From Paenibacillus gorillae (lineage in GTDB: Bacteria; Bacillota; Bacilli; Paenibacillales; Paenibacillaceae): a stretch of 53,579 nt of DNA. Position 1 is the stretch's first letter, and the number at the start of each line of letters is the position of its first letter. Location of the stretch: the NCBI RefSeq assembly GCF_000513275.1, contig NZ_CBVJ010000011.1:1-53579 (forward strand), given 5' to 3'. The position numbers were made by a program, and so were the translations under genes. The notes under the pieces were generated by a model. That model was not told where the DNA came from and ran no database searches. It saw only the letters and a program-made list of their open reading frames with translations. Of the stretch, positions 25,189 to 33,464 are shown one piece after another.

Positions 25189-25779
25189 ATGGGCAAAATT
25201 GGTATCATGGGCGGCACCTTTGACCCCATTCACATCGGTCATCTCATAGCGGCGGAAACGGCGCTTGACCGATGCGGTTTGGGCGAGATATGGTTCATTC
25301 CGTCTTTCAAGCCTCCGCTTAAAGACCGGCAGCCGGGTGTCGACAGCGATATCCGCTATCAGATGGTAGCGGATGCGATACAAGACAATTCGGCATTCCG
25401 TGTTGTTGACCTGGAGCTTCGCAGAGGCGGAATGAGCTATTCAGTGGATACGGCGCTGGAGCTGTCCCGTCTGCATCCTGAGCATGCCTTCTCCTATATT
25501 ATAGGTTCCGACCGGATCAACGATTTGCCGCAATGGCATCGTGTGGAGGAACTGGTCTCGCTCGTGTCCTTCATTGGGCTGGAGCGGGAAGGGACGCCGG
25601 CAGAGCCGGACAGCCTGCCCGCTTATATCCGGAGCAAGCTGAGCATCATTGCTATGCCGGCAATCGGCATCTCTTCAACCGATATCCGCAACCGGGTACG
25701 GCTCGGCCAGTCGATCCGTTACAGGGTTCCGGAATCCGTCCGGCAGTGTATCGAGGGGAGAGCTTTATATGAATCGTGA
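25189..25779 (+). CDS. nadD: nicotinate-nucleotide adenylyltransferase
   Basis: Transfers AMP from ATP to nicotinate mononucleotide in NAD synthesis. 196 aa. The nucleotidyltransferase motif GGTFDPIHIGHLIAAE (about residues 8-23) and the C-terminal GISSTDIRNRVR motif are present, as is YIIGSDRINDLPQWHR. The gene overlaps yqeK by 11 nt. The RBS AGGAGAAG lies 12 nt upstream of the ATG. Confidence 0.96.
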   Translation: MGKIGIMGGTFDPIHIGHLIAAETALDRCGLGEIWFIPSFKPPLKDRQPGVDSDIRYQMVADAIQDNSAFRVVDLELRRGGMSYSVDTALELSRLHPEHAFSYIIGSDRINDLPQWHRVEELVSLVSFIGLEREGTPAEPDSLPAYIRSKLSIIAMPAIGISSTDIRNRVRLGQSIRYRVPESVRQCIEGRALYES

Positions 25780-26341
25780 GCAGATGATCGCATCCGTCAA
25801 ATCGCAAATGCCCGAACGCCGCTGGCTTCATACCGAAGGGGTGATGAAGACGGCCGTTCTGCTGGCTGAGCGTTATGGAGAAGATCCGGGCAAAGCAGAG
25901 CTTGCCGCTATATTGCATGACGTGGCGAAATACTGGCCCATTGCAAAAATGGAACAAATCATTCGCGAGCAGAAGCTTAATGGGATGCTGCTCCTTTATG
26001 ATAAAGAATTGTGGCATGCCGAGGTTGGCGCTTGGGTCGCCGAACAGGAATACGGTGTAACCGATATTGGGGTGCTGGATGCCATTCGCTACCATACGTC
26101 GGGCCGTATCGGCATGACGAAGCTGGATAAGATCGTCTGCCTTGCCGACTATATGGAGCCGGGCCGGGATTTTCCGGGCGTAGAGTCTATTCGCGAGTTA
26201 AGCGGGCAAAGCTTGGAGCAGGCGTTGATCGCGGGATTTGATAGTACGATTTCGTTTCTGGTTGCCAAGGGCAAGCGGATATTCCCGCTAACGGTAGATG
26301 CCCGCAATGATTTAATCGAACAGCAAAAAACAGGAGGTTGA
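25769..26341 (+). CDS. yqeK: HD-domain hydrolase YqeK
   Basis: A 190-aa HD-domain metal phosphohydrolase; B. subtilis YqeK has been described as a symmetrical diadenosine tetraphosphate hydrolase. Metal ligands are visible in HTEGVMKTAVLLAE (His), AAILHDVAKYWP (His-Asp), ELWHAEVGAW (His), AIRYHTSGR (His) and CLADYMEPGRDFPG (Asp). Start ATG at 25769 lies within the end of nadD and follows GAGGGGAGAGC. Confidence 0.94.
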   Translation: MNREQMIASVKSQMPERRWLHTEGVMKTAVLLAERYGEDPGKAELAAILHDVAKYWPIAKMEQIIREQKLNGMLLLYDKELWHAEVGAWVAEQEYGVTDIGVLDAIRYHTSGRIGMTKLDKIVCLADYMEPGRDFPGVESIRELSGQSLEQALIAGFDSTISFLVAKGKRIFPLTVDARNDLIEQQKTGG

Positions 26342-26344
26342 GCA

Positions 26345-26692
26345 ATGACGGTACATTCAGACGAATTGCTGCAAGTGACGGTTACGGCCGCAGAAGACAA
26401 GAAAGCGATGCGCATTGTCGCATTGAATTTGAAAGAAATTTCGCTAGTGGCTGACTATTTTGTCATTTGTCACGGTAATTCAGATACGCAAGTTCAAGCA
26501 ATTGCAACGGAAATTAAAAAACAAGCGGATATGCGCGGGGTTAAGGTGCGCGGCATGGAAGGAATGGACTCGGCAAGATGGGTGCTGATCGACCTTGGCG
26601 ATGTCATCGTTCATGTGTTCCATCGCGACGAGCGCGAATACTATAACATCGAGCGTCTGTGGTCAGATGCGAAGGTAGTGGAGTTCGCATGA
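26345..26692 (+). CDS. rsfS: ribosomal silencing factor RsfS
   Basis: A 115-aa protein that binds L14 on the 50S subunit and blocks subunit joining under starvation. The segments VTAAEDKKAMRIVALNLKEI, VADYFVICHGNSDTQVQAIA and VLIDLGDVIVHVFHRDEREY, ending WSDAKVV, define the family. The RBS ACAGGAGGTTGAGC precedes the ATG, 3 nt after yqeK. The stop overlaps the next start (ATGA). Confidence 0.97.
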   Translation: MTVHSDELLQVTVTAAEDKKAMRIVALNLKEISLVADYFVICHGNSDTQVQAIATEIKKQADMRGVKVRGMEGMDSARWVLIDLGDVIVHVFHRDEREYYNIERLWSDAKVVEFA

Positions 26693-27669
26693 GCTGGATT
26701 GCCGGTACGTATCAAACGTTAAGGGTGGCACGTGAAGTGTCGCCCTATGGTTATTTTTTGACCGATGGGGAGAACGAGGTGCTGATGCACTACACGGAGC
26801 TCGTCGGCAAAAAGCCGAAGCTGGGCGATGAAGTGGAAGTATTCTTGTTCTTCGATACCGAGGACCGGATTTCCGCTACGATGAAGCGCCCATTGCTGAC
26901 ATTAGGAGAGATGGCCCGTTTGAAGGTGGCGGATGTGCATCCGCGGCTGGGCTGCTTTCTGGAAATTGGACTAGGCCGTCAATTGCTGCTTCCGCTCTCC
27001 GAGCTGTCAGAAAAAGTTGAATACCGGCCGCTTCCCGGCGACGAGGTGCATGTTATTCTCGGCCACGACAAGGCAGGCAGGCTGCTGGCTACGCTGGCGG
27101 GAGAAGATGAGCTTGGTCCGTTAGTATTCGAGGCACCGCAAGCTTGGCGCAACCAGTGGGTAGAAGGCTGGGTAACGAAATCGCTGCAGATGGGCTCCTT
27201 TGTACTGATTGATGGAGGCGTTGTCGGCTTTGGCGTATTCGGGATGATACCGAGCTCGGAGCGGACAAGACCGTTGCGCCTTGGCGAGCGGGTAGCGGGC
27301 CGGGTTACGTTCATTCGCGAGGATGGCCGTGTCAATCTGTCGATGGCCAAGCTCAAGCAGGAAGGCCGGCTGGAGGATGCCGACCGTATCCTCGCTTACT
27401 TGAAGGAACGCCCTGGCGGCGGCATGCCTTATTCGGATGAATCGCCGGCAGATGCGATTAAGCAAAAGTTCCAAATCAGCAAATCGGCGTTCAAACGGGC
27501 GCTTGGCAAGCTGATGCGGGAGGGCGCGATTACACAAAAGGGCAGCTGGACGTATTTGGCGGAAGAAGCATCTTCGGAAGCCGGGGGCGCGAATGAGTCC
27601 GGGGCACAGGCTACGGACAGCACTACGGGCACGGACACTGGCCATAGCGCAGATCATTCGGAGGAATAG
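26689..27669 (+). CDS. S1-like RNA-binding protein, CvfB family
   Basis: A 326-aa protein with tandem S1/OB-like domains. It starts MSWIAGTYQTLRVAREVSPY, and later domains include VADVHPRLGCFLEIGLGRQL and VEGWVTKSLQMGSFVLIDGG. A winged-helix-like C-terminus follows (QKFQISKSAFKRALGKLMRE). The last 40 residues are a low-complexity Ser/Thr/Gly/Glu tail. S. aureus CvfB is a virulence regulator with RNA-binding activity, and the role here is inferred. The ATG overlaps the rsfS stop. This gene is inserted between rsfS and yqeM relative to B. subtilis. Confidence 0.9.
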   Translation: MSWIAGTYQTLRVAREVSPYGYFLTDGENEVLMHYTELVGKKPKLGDEVEVFLFFDTEDRISATMKRPLLTLGEMARLKVADVHPRLGCFLEIGLGRQLLLPLSELSEKVEYRPLPGDEVHVILGHDKAGRLLATLAGEDELGPLVFEAPQAWRNQWVEGWVTKSLQMGSFVLIDGGVVGFGVFGMIPSSERTRPLRLGERVAGRVTFIREDGRVNLSMAKLKQEGRLEDADRILAYLKERPGGGMPYSDESPADAIKQKFQISKSAFKRALGKLMREGAITQKGSWTYLAEEASSEAGGANESGAQATDSTTGTDTGHSADHSEE

Positions 27670-27673
27670 TGCT

Positions 27674-28429
27674 ATGGATTCGTACGGACAGTTTGCTTCG
27701 GTCTATGACCGGCTGATGGTGGATATGCCTTACGCGCAGTGGCTGCAATTTGCCGAAAGCTGCTGGCAGCGCTACGGTGTTCCGGAATCGGTCGTCGATC
27801 TCGGCTGCGGAACAGGCAGTATTGCGGTGCCGCTCGCGCTGTCAGGCAAGCGAGTATACGGAATTGATTTATCCGCCGATATGCTCGCCGTTGCACGCAG
27901 CAAATGGGACGAGCTTCCCGCGCGCAGCGGCTCGGCCGTATGGCTGCAGCAGGATATGCGCGACTGGCGGCTTCTGGAGCCGGCAGATTGTGTGTTGTCC
28001 TTCTGCGATTGCATGAATTACTTAACCGAGGAAGCTGACGTTGAAGCGGCCTTCCGGGCCGCTTACGACGGATTGAAGGGTGACGGCGGCTTGTTCCTGT
28101 TCGATGTGCATCCACCGGCTCTCCTTCGCCGATATGCGGACGAGCAGCCGTTCATTCTGGATGAGGATGATATTGCCTACATCTGGACTTCTGAGCTGGA
28201 TGAAGAACGCTGCGAAATTGAGCATCATTTGACGATCTTTGCGCAGGAGCGCGGAGAGCGGTTCCGCCGGTTTGAGGAGCTGCATAGGCAGCGTGCCTAC
28301 GATCCGGCTTGGATCGAGTCCGCTTTGCGGCGGGCTGGCTTCGAGACCGTGGACCGCTACGCTGATTTCGAGCTGAAGCCGGCTGGCGAGGGCTCCGAAC
28401 GGCTATTCTTTGCAGCTGTGAAACGTTAG
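27674..28429 (+). CDS. yqeM: class I SAM-dependent methyltransferase (YqeM)
   Basis: A 251-aa methyltransferase starting MDSYGQFASVYDRLMVDMPY. The SAM-binding motif is VVDLGCGTGSIAVPLA, followed by GIDLSADMLAVARSK (acidic loop), LQQDMRDW and CVLSFCDCMNYL. The start at 27674 follows GGAGGAATAG in the gap after the CvfB-like gene; a longer open frame from 27593 lies inside that gene and is not used. The substrate is unknown. Last gene of the cluster. Confidence 0.92.
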   Translation: MDSYGQFASVYDRLMVDMPYAQWLQFAESCWQRYGVPESVVDLGCGTGSIAVPLALSGKRVYGIDLSADMLAVARSKWDELPARSGSAVWLQQDMRDWRLLEPADCVLSFCDCMNYLTEEADVEAAFRAAYDGLKGDGGLFLFDVHPPALLRRYADEQPFILDEDDIAYIWTSELDEERCEIEHHLTIFAQERGERFRRFEELHRQRAYDPAWIESALRRAGFETVDRYADFELKPAGEGSERLFFAAVKR

Positions 28430-28440
28430 AATAAAGTGAA

Positions 28441-28481
28441 AAAGGTGTCGCACAAGTATAGCTTGTGTGACACCTTTTTTG
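28441..28481 (+). terminator. terminator of the yqeG-yqeM operon
   Basis: A 16-bp stem with one G-T pair (AAAGGTGTCGCACAAG with CTTGTGTGACACCTTT), loop TATAG, and six Ts. Confidence 0.92.
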
Positions 28482-28554
28482 GCTTCATTCAAAAAAATTG
28501 TTGATGACGAGAAGGAATTTGACGACCGTTTTCTAAGCGCTTGGAAGCCTCTTC

Positions 28555-29166
28555 TCAGGGTACGGGTTTGCTCGGCGAAGCTTTGTGCGGAGGAACGAAG
28601 CAACGCCTGCAGCGGGGCTCGTAGCTCTCCTTGTCGCCGATTAAAAAGACAGGTCCAAGAGCTGCCGGTTTGCCGTTTACGACACGTTGGGTAAAAGCGG
28701 CTTCGCCGCTGCCGCATACCGCGCAATAAGCGTGCAGCTTGATAATCTCATCGGCAACCGCGAGCAGTTCGCCGATCGCTCCGAACGCTTTACCCCGGTA
28801 ATCCATGTTAAGTCCGGCGGCAATGACATGCTTGCCTTCGCTTGCGAGTGTGCCGATCAAATCGGTGATCGGCTCGTCGAAAAACTGCACCTCGTCAAAG
28901 GCGACGACATTGATCGCTGTCGTATCTTCTATAACTTTGGCGGCCGCACTCGGAGTCAGCTGGCGCGGCAGGCTGGCAGCCGGCAGCCGGTAACCCATCC
29001 GGCTCACGATTTCCGTTTCGCTGAAGCGGGTATCCTCCGCAGGCTTGTAGACCGCCACGCTCATCCGCCCGAATTGCTGAAGCTTCTGGCAGCGGCGAAT
29101 CAATTCACCTGTTTTCTCGGAAAACATCGGGCCGGTAATAACGGTGATGAGGCCTCGTTCCATCAT
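28555..29166 (-). CDS. tdk: thymidine kinase (type II)
   Basis: Phosphorylates thymidine with ATP. 203 aa. The lasso and Walker B segments are VVAFDEVQFFDEP and AAGLNMDYRGKAFG. The zinc-binding cysteines are in YCAVCGSG and YEPRCRRCF. The P-loop reads GPMFSEKTGELIRR (residues 12-25): Glu17 stands where most relatives have Gly before the Lys, which is unusual. I start at the ATG at 29166, with GAGGAG 9 nt upstream, not the ATG at 29220. The gene follows a small helical ORF on the same strand. Confidence 0.93.
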   Translation of the reverse strand: MMERGLITVITGPMFSEKTGELIRRCQKLQQFGRMSVAVYKPAEDTRFSETEIVSRMGYRLPAASLPRQLTPSAAAKVIEDTTAINVVAFDEVQFFDEPITDLIGTLASEGKHVIAAGLNMDYRGKAFGAIGELLAVADEIIKLHAYCAVCGSGEAAFTQRVVNGKPAALGPVFLIGDKESYEPRCRRCFVPPHKASPSKPVP

Positions 29167-29353
29167 TGGGCAGCATCTCCTCTGTGCATCTGTTGTAGCA
29201 TTCCGTATACCTTCTGTCATACTATGCTGTAGGTTGTATTATTTTAGCTGAAGTTTGCAAATAGAGCTAATGCCGTCGTCTGGCGCGGACGGCGGTTCAT
29301 CTTCCTATGAGTCGGTCTCCACACTTCTCCAGCATCTCGCAAGGCCCCTCGTT

Positions 29354-29575
29354 CTATTCCCTGAGAGCATCTTTCAAGCGGCTGTTCATCCCGTCGCCGA
29401 GTGAAGATCCGCGTGCGGCTGCAAGCCGCAGCTTTTTCAATTCTTGCTTCAACCGATCGTTATCCTTGATCAGCGCATCGATGGCCGGAAGCATTCCGGG
29501 AACCGTATATCCTGCGTCCAAAAACAGCTTTTCGATCGCTTCGCGCAGCTGTTTGGCCGATAATTGCTCGCTCAT
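29354..29575 (-). CDS. small helical protein of unknown function
   Basis: 73 aa, starting MSEQLSAKQLREAIEKLFLD, with a charged coiled-coil-like middle (IDALIKDNDRLKQELKKLRL, about residues 34-53) and an Arg/Gly/Ser tail. A good GGAGGG site lies 6 nt before the ATG, which supports translation. I do not recognise the family. It lies 187 bp upstream of tdk on the same strand; that gap holds a GCCGTC/GACGGC hairpin without a T-run. It is divergent from the nrd operon. Confidence 0.65.
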   Translation of the reverse strand: MSEQLSAKQLREAIEKLFLDAGYTVPGMLPAIDALIKDNDRLKQELKKLRLAAARGSSLGDGMNSRLKDALRE

Positions 29576-29684
29576 TTTCACCCTCCAAAATAGCAATAAA
29601 CTGTCACTATCACATCATATCCTCATCTGTTAAAATAGTCGAGTGCCCGAAATAGAGATGATTAAATTTTCTCCATAAATTTCA

Positions 29685-29739
29685 TTGACTAGACCTATAT
29701 ATTGATGTAGAATCAAAAACATCGACTAGATATTGAGTA
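29685..29739 (+). promoter_or_regulatory. nrd promoter with two NrdR boxes
   Basis: TTGACT (29685-29690), a 17-bp spacer and TAGAAT (29708-29713) form the promoter. Two NrdR-like boxes overlay it: ACCTATATATTGATGT (29693-29708) lies in the spacer, and GACTAGATATTGAGTA (29724-29739) lies over the start region. Their cores are exactly 31 bp apart, about three helical turns, as in known NrdR box pairs. ATP/dATP-bound NrdR should repress here. The nrdR gene is not in the window. Confidence 0.85.
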
Positions 29740-29844
29740 TATGAGTCGATACTACACCAAGATGTCTACTAGCGCATTTGACGGTTGTTGCAGTCAGAAG
29801 CGCTTTTCTATTGCTATAATTCAGCGAAGGAGAGAGAGAAAAAC

Positions 29845-30258
29845 ATGCTGGTTGTCTATGATTCTCGTACAGGCAATGTCAAGCGTTTTATCAACAAGCT
29901 GAATATGCGGGCTGTGCCGATTGAGGAGCAAAGCGAAGTGGATGAACCATTCGTTTTGATCACCTACACAACGGGATTTGGACAAGTGCCGGAGCGGGTC
30001 ATGTCGTTCCTTAAGCAAAATTCTGACCATTTGTGCGGTGTGTCTGCCAGCGGCAACCGAAATTGGGGAAACGGGTTCGCGAAGAGCGCGGATACGATCT
30101 CGGAAATGTTCGGCGTGCCTGTTGTATCGAAATTTGAATTATCCGGAACAAATCAAGATATGGAATACTTTGTCGAAAGGGTGCGGACCATTGAAACATA
30201 TCGAACTGAACAACGAGCTCATGCAGCGGGGAGCGGACGGCTTCTATCAATTGGATAA
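29845..30258 (+). CDS. nrdI: NrdI flavodoxin-like protein
   Basis: A flavodoxin that helps generate the dimanganese-tyrosyl radical cofactor in NrdF. It starts MLVVYDSRTGNVKRFINKL, containing the FMN phosphate loop. The later loops FVLITYTTGFGQVPERV and VSASGNRNWGNGFAKSAD are typical. At 137 aa it is slightly longer than B. subtilis NrdI because the C-terminus reads 68 nt into nrdE in another frame. The ATG at 29845 follows AAGGAGAGAGAG. Confidence 0.95.
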   Translation: MLVVYDSRTGNVKRFINKLNMRAVPIEEQSEVDEPFVLITYTTGFGQVPERVMSFLKQNSDHLCGVSASGNRNWGNGFAKSADTISEMFGVPVVSKFELSGTNQDMEYFVERVRTIETYRTEQRAHAAGSGRLLSIG

Positions 30259-32275
30259 AGATAAAGAGGCGGTAGCCGCTTTTATGGAGGAAGTCGACAG
30301 CAAGAGCATGAAGTTTGGCTCGCTGCGCGAAAAGCTTGATTATTTAATAGAGAATGATTATTACGAGAATGTATTCGAGGATTATACATATGAGCAAGTG
30401 GAAGCGGTATTTACGCTAGCGGAAAACAACGGCTTCCAGTTTGAATCCTATATGGCGATCTCGAAGTTCTATAAAGACTACGCAATGAAGTCCAACAACA
30501 AATCGCAATATCTGGAGAAATACTCCGATCGCGTAGCCATTGTTGCCCTTCACCTTGGTGAAGGCGATGCGGACAGAGCGCTTCGCATTGCGGAAGCGAT
30601 GATCGAGCAGCGGCTGCAGCCGGCGACGCCGACGTTCCTGAACGCAGGCAAAAGCCGCCGCGGTGAAATGGTATCCTGCTTCCTGCTGGAGATGGATGAC
30701 TCCTTGAACTCCATCAACTATGTGCTGGGCACTTGTATGCAGCTGTCCAAAATCGGCGGCGGCGTTGCCGTCAACCTGTCGAAGCTGCGCGGCCGCGGCG
30801 AATCGATCAAAGGTGTCGAAGGTGCAGCGAAAGGCGTTATGCCGGTACTGAAACTGATGGAGGACGCGTTCTCCTACGCCGACCAAATGGGTCAGCGCAA
30901 AGGCTCCGGCGCCGGATACTACAACATTTTCGGCTGGGATATCATTGAGTTCCTGGATTGTAAAAAAATTAACGCCGACGAGAAATCGCGTATCAAAACG
31001 CTGTCCATCGGCCTGATTATTCCGAATAAATTCTATGAACTGGCTGCACAGAATAAGCCATTGTATGTATTTGGACCACATTCCGTTCATATGGCCTACG
31101 GCAAGCATCTGGACGATATGGATATGGATGAAATGTACGAAGAACTGCTCGCTAACGACCGCGTTGTGAAAAAAGTGGTCATGAACGCGCGCGACATGAT
31201 GACGAAGATTGCTTCGATTCAATTAGAATCGGGTTACCCATACATTATGAATAAATCGAACGCGAACCGCGTTCATGCGCTGAAGGATATCGGCGGCATC
31301 AAAATGTCGAACCTGTGTACGGAAATTTTCCAAGTGCAAGAAACCTCGACGATTAACGATTACGGCTTCGACGATGTGATTAAGCGCGACATCAGCTGCA
31401 ACCTGGCTTCGCTTAACATCGTGAACGTGATGGAGCATAAAAAAATTAAGGAATCGGTTCATGTCGGCATCGAAGCGTTGACGACGGTCAGCGACCTGTC
31501 TGCAATTGACAACGCACCGGGCGTTCGCAAAGCGAATGAAGAGCTTCATTCCGTCGGCCTTGGCGCGATGAACCTGAACGGCTACCTGGCGAAAAACAAA
31601 ATCGCTTACGAAAGCGATGAAGCGAAAGATTTCGCAAGCACGTTCTTCATGATGATGAACTACTATTCCATCGAACAAAGTATGGAAATCGCGAAGGAAC
31701 GCGGCCAGACATTCAAAGATTTCGACCGTTCTGAATATGCAAAAGGCACGTACTTCGACCGTTATGTGGAGACGGATTTCCGTCCGAAACTGGACCGCGT
31801 GAAAGAACTGTTCCAAGGCATGGAAATTCCATCGCCGGAAGACTGGGCAGCGCTGAAAGAAAAAGTGCAAAAGCACGGTCTTTACCATGCTTACCGTCTG
31901 GCAATCGCGCCAACGCAAAGCATTTCGTACATCCAAAATGCAACGTCGAGCGTTATGCCAATTGTCGAGCATATTGAGACTCGTACGTATGCGAACTCGA
32001 CGACTTACTATCCAATGCCGTTCCTGTCGCAGGAGAATTACTTCTATTACAAATCGGCATACAACATTGATCAATTCAAGCTTATCGACCTGATCTGGGA
32101 AATTCAGCAGCACGTTGACCAAGGTATTTCGACGGTTCTGCACGTGAATAGCAATGTAACGACTCGTGAATTGGCGCGCTTCTATATTTATGCTGCGCAA
32201 AAAGGTCTCAAATCGCTCTATTATACAAGAACGAAGCGTCTTTCCGTTGAGGAATGCACAAGCTGCGCCGTATAA
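30191..32275 (+). CDS. nrdE: class Ib ribonucleotide reductase, large subunit
   Basis: Reduces ribonucleoside diphosphates to deoxyribonucleotides with NrdF. 694 aa. Seen here are ATPTFLNAGKSRRGEMVSCF with the first active-site Cys, SKIGGGVAVNLSKLRG, YADQMGQRKGSGAGYYNIFG, SNLCTEIFQ and ISCNLASLNI, and a C-terminal CTSCAV redox pair. It lacks an ATP-cone, as expected for class Ib. I start at TTG 30191 (MKHIELNNELM), which aligns with homologues and follows GAAAGGGTG. It therefore begins 68 nt before the nrdI stop, in another frame. Confidence 0.95.
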   Translation: MKHIELNNELMQRGADGFYQLDKDKEAVAAFMEEVDSKSMKFGSLREKLDYLIENDYYENVFEDYTYEQVEAVFTLAENNGFQFESYMAISKFYKDYAMKSNNKSQYLEKYSDRVAIVALHLGEGDADRALRIAEAMIEQRLQPATPTFLNAGKSRRGEMVSCFLLEMDDSLNSINYVLGTCMQLSKIGGGVAVNLSKLRGRGESIKGVEGAAKGVMPVLKLMEDAFSYADQMGQRKGSGAGYYNIFGWDIIEFLDCKKINADEKSRIKTLSIGLIIPNKFYELAAQNKPLYVFGPHSVHMAYGKHLDDMDMDEMYEELLANDRVVKKVVMNARDMMTKIASIQLESGYPYIMNKSNANRVHALKDIGGIKMSNLCTEIFQVQETSTINDYGFDDVIKRDISCNLASLNIVNVMEHKKIKESVHVGIEALTTVSDLSAIDNAPGVRKANEELHSVGLGAMNLNGYLAKNKIAYESDEAKDFASTFFMMMNYYSIEQSMEIAKERGQTFKDFDRSEYAKGTYFDRYVETDFRPKLDRVKELFQGMEIPSPEDWAALKEKVQKHGLYHAYRLAIAPTQSISYIQNATSSVMPIVEHIETRTYANSTTYYPMPFLSQENYFYYKSAYNIDQFKLIDLIWEIQQHVDQGISTVLHVNSNVTTRELARFYIYAAQKGLKSLYYTRTKRLSVEECTSCAV

Positions 32276-32318
32276 TTCAAAGGCACTCATAACGATTTCC
32301 GTTTATATATTCAATGCA

Positions 32319-32356
32319 AAACGGGCTGCGCGCCGTCTTGGCCGCGCAGGCCGTTT
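32319..32356 (+). other. intercistronic hairpin between nrdE and nrdF
   Basis: Two 14-nt arms (32319-32332 and 32343-32356) pair with a single mismatch around a 10-nt loop and end in TTT. It could act as a leaky terminator, attenuator or RNA-processing block that sets the NrdE:NrdF ratio. Confidence 0.7.
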
Positions 32357-32382
32357 ATGCTTGCAAAGGAGCAATTTTGACG

Positions 32383-33339
32383 ATGAAAGCAGTAAACTGG
32401 AACCGTCCAGACGATGATTTTACATTAACCTTCTGGCAACAGAACGTCATGCAGTTCTGGACGGATGATGAAATTCCGTTGTCCGATGATAAAATGGACT
32501 GGATGGATATGAGCGAAACCGAGCGTACCGTCTATAAGAACGTGCTGGGCGGACTGACGCTTCTCGATACGATTCAAGGCGGCATCGGCATGCCGAAAAT
32601 TTTGGAGCATGTTGAAGGTCTGCAGCGCAAAGCGGTATTGGCTTTCATGTCGATGATGGAGCAAATCCATGCGAAATCGTACAGCAGCATTTTCACGACG
32701 CTGGCTTCTTCGGAAGAGATTGACGCGATTTTCAACTGGGTGGAAACGAACGAGCAGCTGCAGAAAAAAGCGAACCTCATCTCTTCGTGGTACCATGGCA
32801 TTGAGACGAAGCAGCAGCTCTACAAAGCGATGGCAGCTTCCGTATTCCTGGAAAGCTACTTGTTCTACAGCGGTTTCTTCTATCCGCTTTATTTGGCTGG
32901 ACAAGGTAAAATGACGAGCAGCGGCGAGATCATCGACTTGATCCTTCGCGACGAAAGCATCCACGGCTTGTACGTAGGCACGCTTGCGCAAGAGCTTTAT
33001 CAAGAGTTCAGTGCAGAAGAGCAGGCGCAGCTGAAGGAAGAGCTTTATGAGCTCTTGCAGACGCTGTATGACAATGAAGCGGTATACACAGACGACCTGT
33101 ACAGCCCGATCGGCCTGCAGGACGAAGTGAAAGCCTATGTCCGCTATAATGCCAACAAAGCGCTGATGAATCTGGGCTTCGAGCCTCATTTCCCAGAGGA
33201 GCCGGTCAACCCGATCGTCTTCAATGGCATCAGCACACATACGAAGCAGCATGACTTCTTCTCGAAAAAAGGCAACGGCTACGTTCGTACCGTTCACGTT
33301 GAGCAATTGAAGGATGACGACTTCGTATTCAACTTCTAA
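32383..33339 (+). CDS. nrdF: class Ib ribonucleotide reductase, small subunit
   Basis: Houses the metal-tyrosyl radical used by NrdE. 318 aa. The helix motifs include ERTVYKNVLGGLTLLDTIQG, FMSMMEQIHAKSYSSIFTTL (metal ligands Glu and His) and LILRDESIHGLYVG (Glu and His). The tail KDDDFVFNF resembles the subunit-docking C-terminus of NrdF proteins. Start ATG at 32383 follows AAAGGAGC; the longer in-frame start at 32314 runs through the hairpin and is unlikely. Confidence 0.95.
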   Translation: MKAVNWNRPDDDFTLTFWQQNVMQFWTDDEIPLSDDKMDWMDMSETERTVYKNVLGGLTLLDTIQGGIGMPKILEHVEGLQRKAVLAFMSMMEQIHAKSYSSIFTTLASSEEIDAIFNWVETNEQLQKKANLISSWYHGIETKQQLYKAMAASVFLESYLFYSGFFYPLYLAGQGKMTSSGEIIDLILRDESIHGLYVGTLAQELYQEFSAEEQAQLKEELYELLQTLYDNEAVYTDDLYSPIGLQDEVKAYVRYNANKALMNLGFEPHFPEEPVNPIVFNGISTHTKQHDFFSKKGNGYVRTVHVEQLKDDDFVFNF

Positions 33340-33355
33340 ATCTATTTGGAATAAT

Positions 33356-33392
33356 AGCAATCGGCGCGCGTATGCGGCCGGTTGCTTTTTTT
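33356..33392 (+). terminator. terminator of the nrd operon
   Basis: AGCAATCGGC pairs with GCCGGTTGCT (one G-T pair), followed by seven Ts. Confidence 0.88.
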
Positions 33393-33464
33393 GTCGCTCT
33401 GCTGGGAGGGGTGAACAGCGAAATCGAGGGAGGAATGCGCATTCGGCTGAGCATTCCTTCTCAT

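Noticed and set aside
31223..32290. A 355-codon minus-strand frame opposite nrdE
   Set aside because: Shadow of a highly conserved gene; no start signals.
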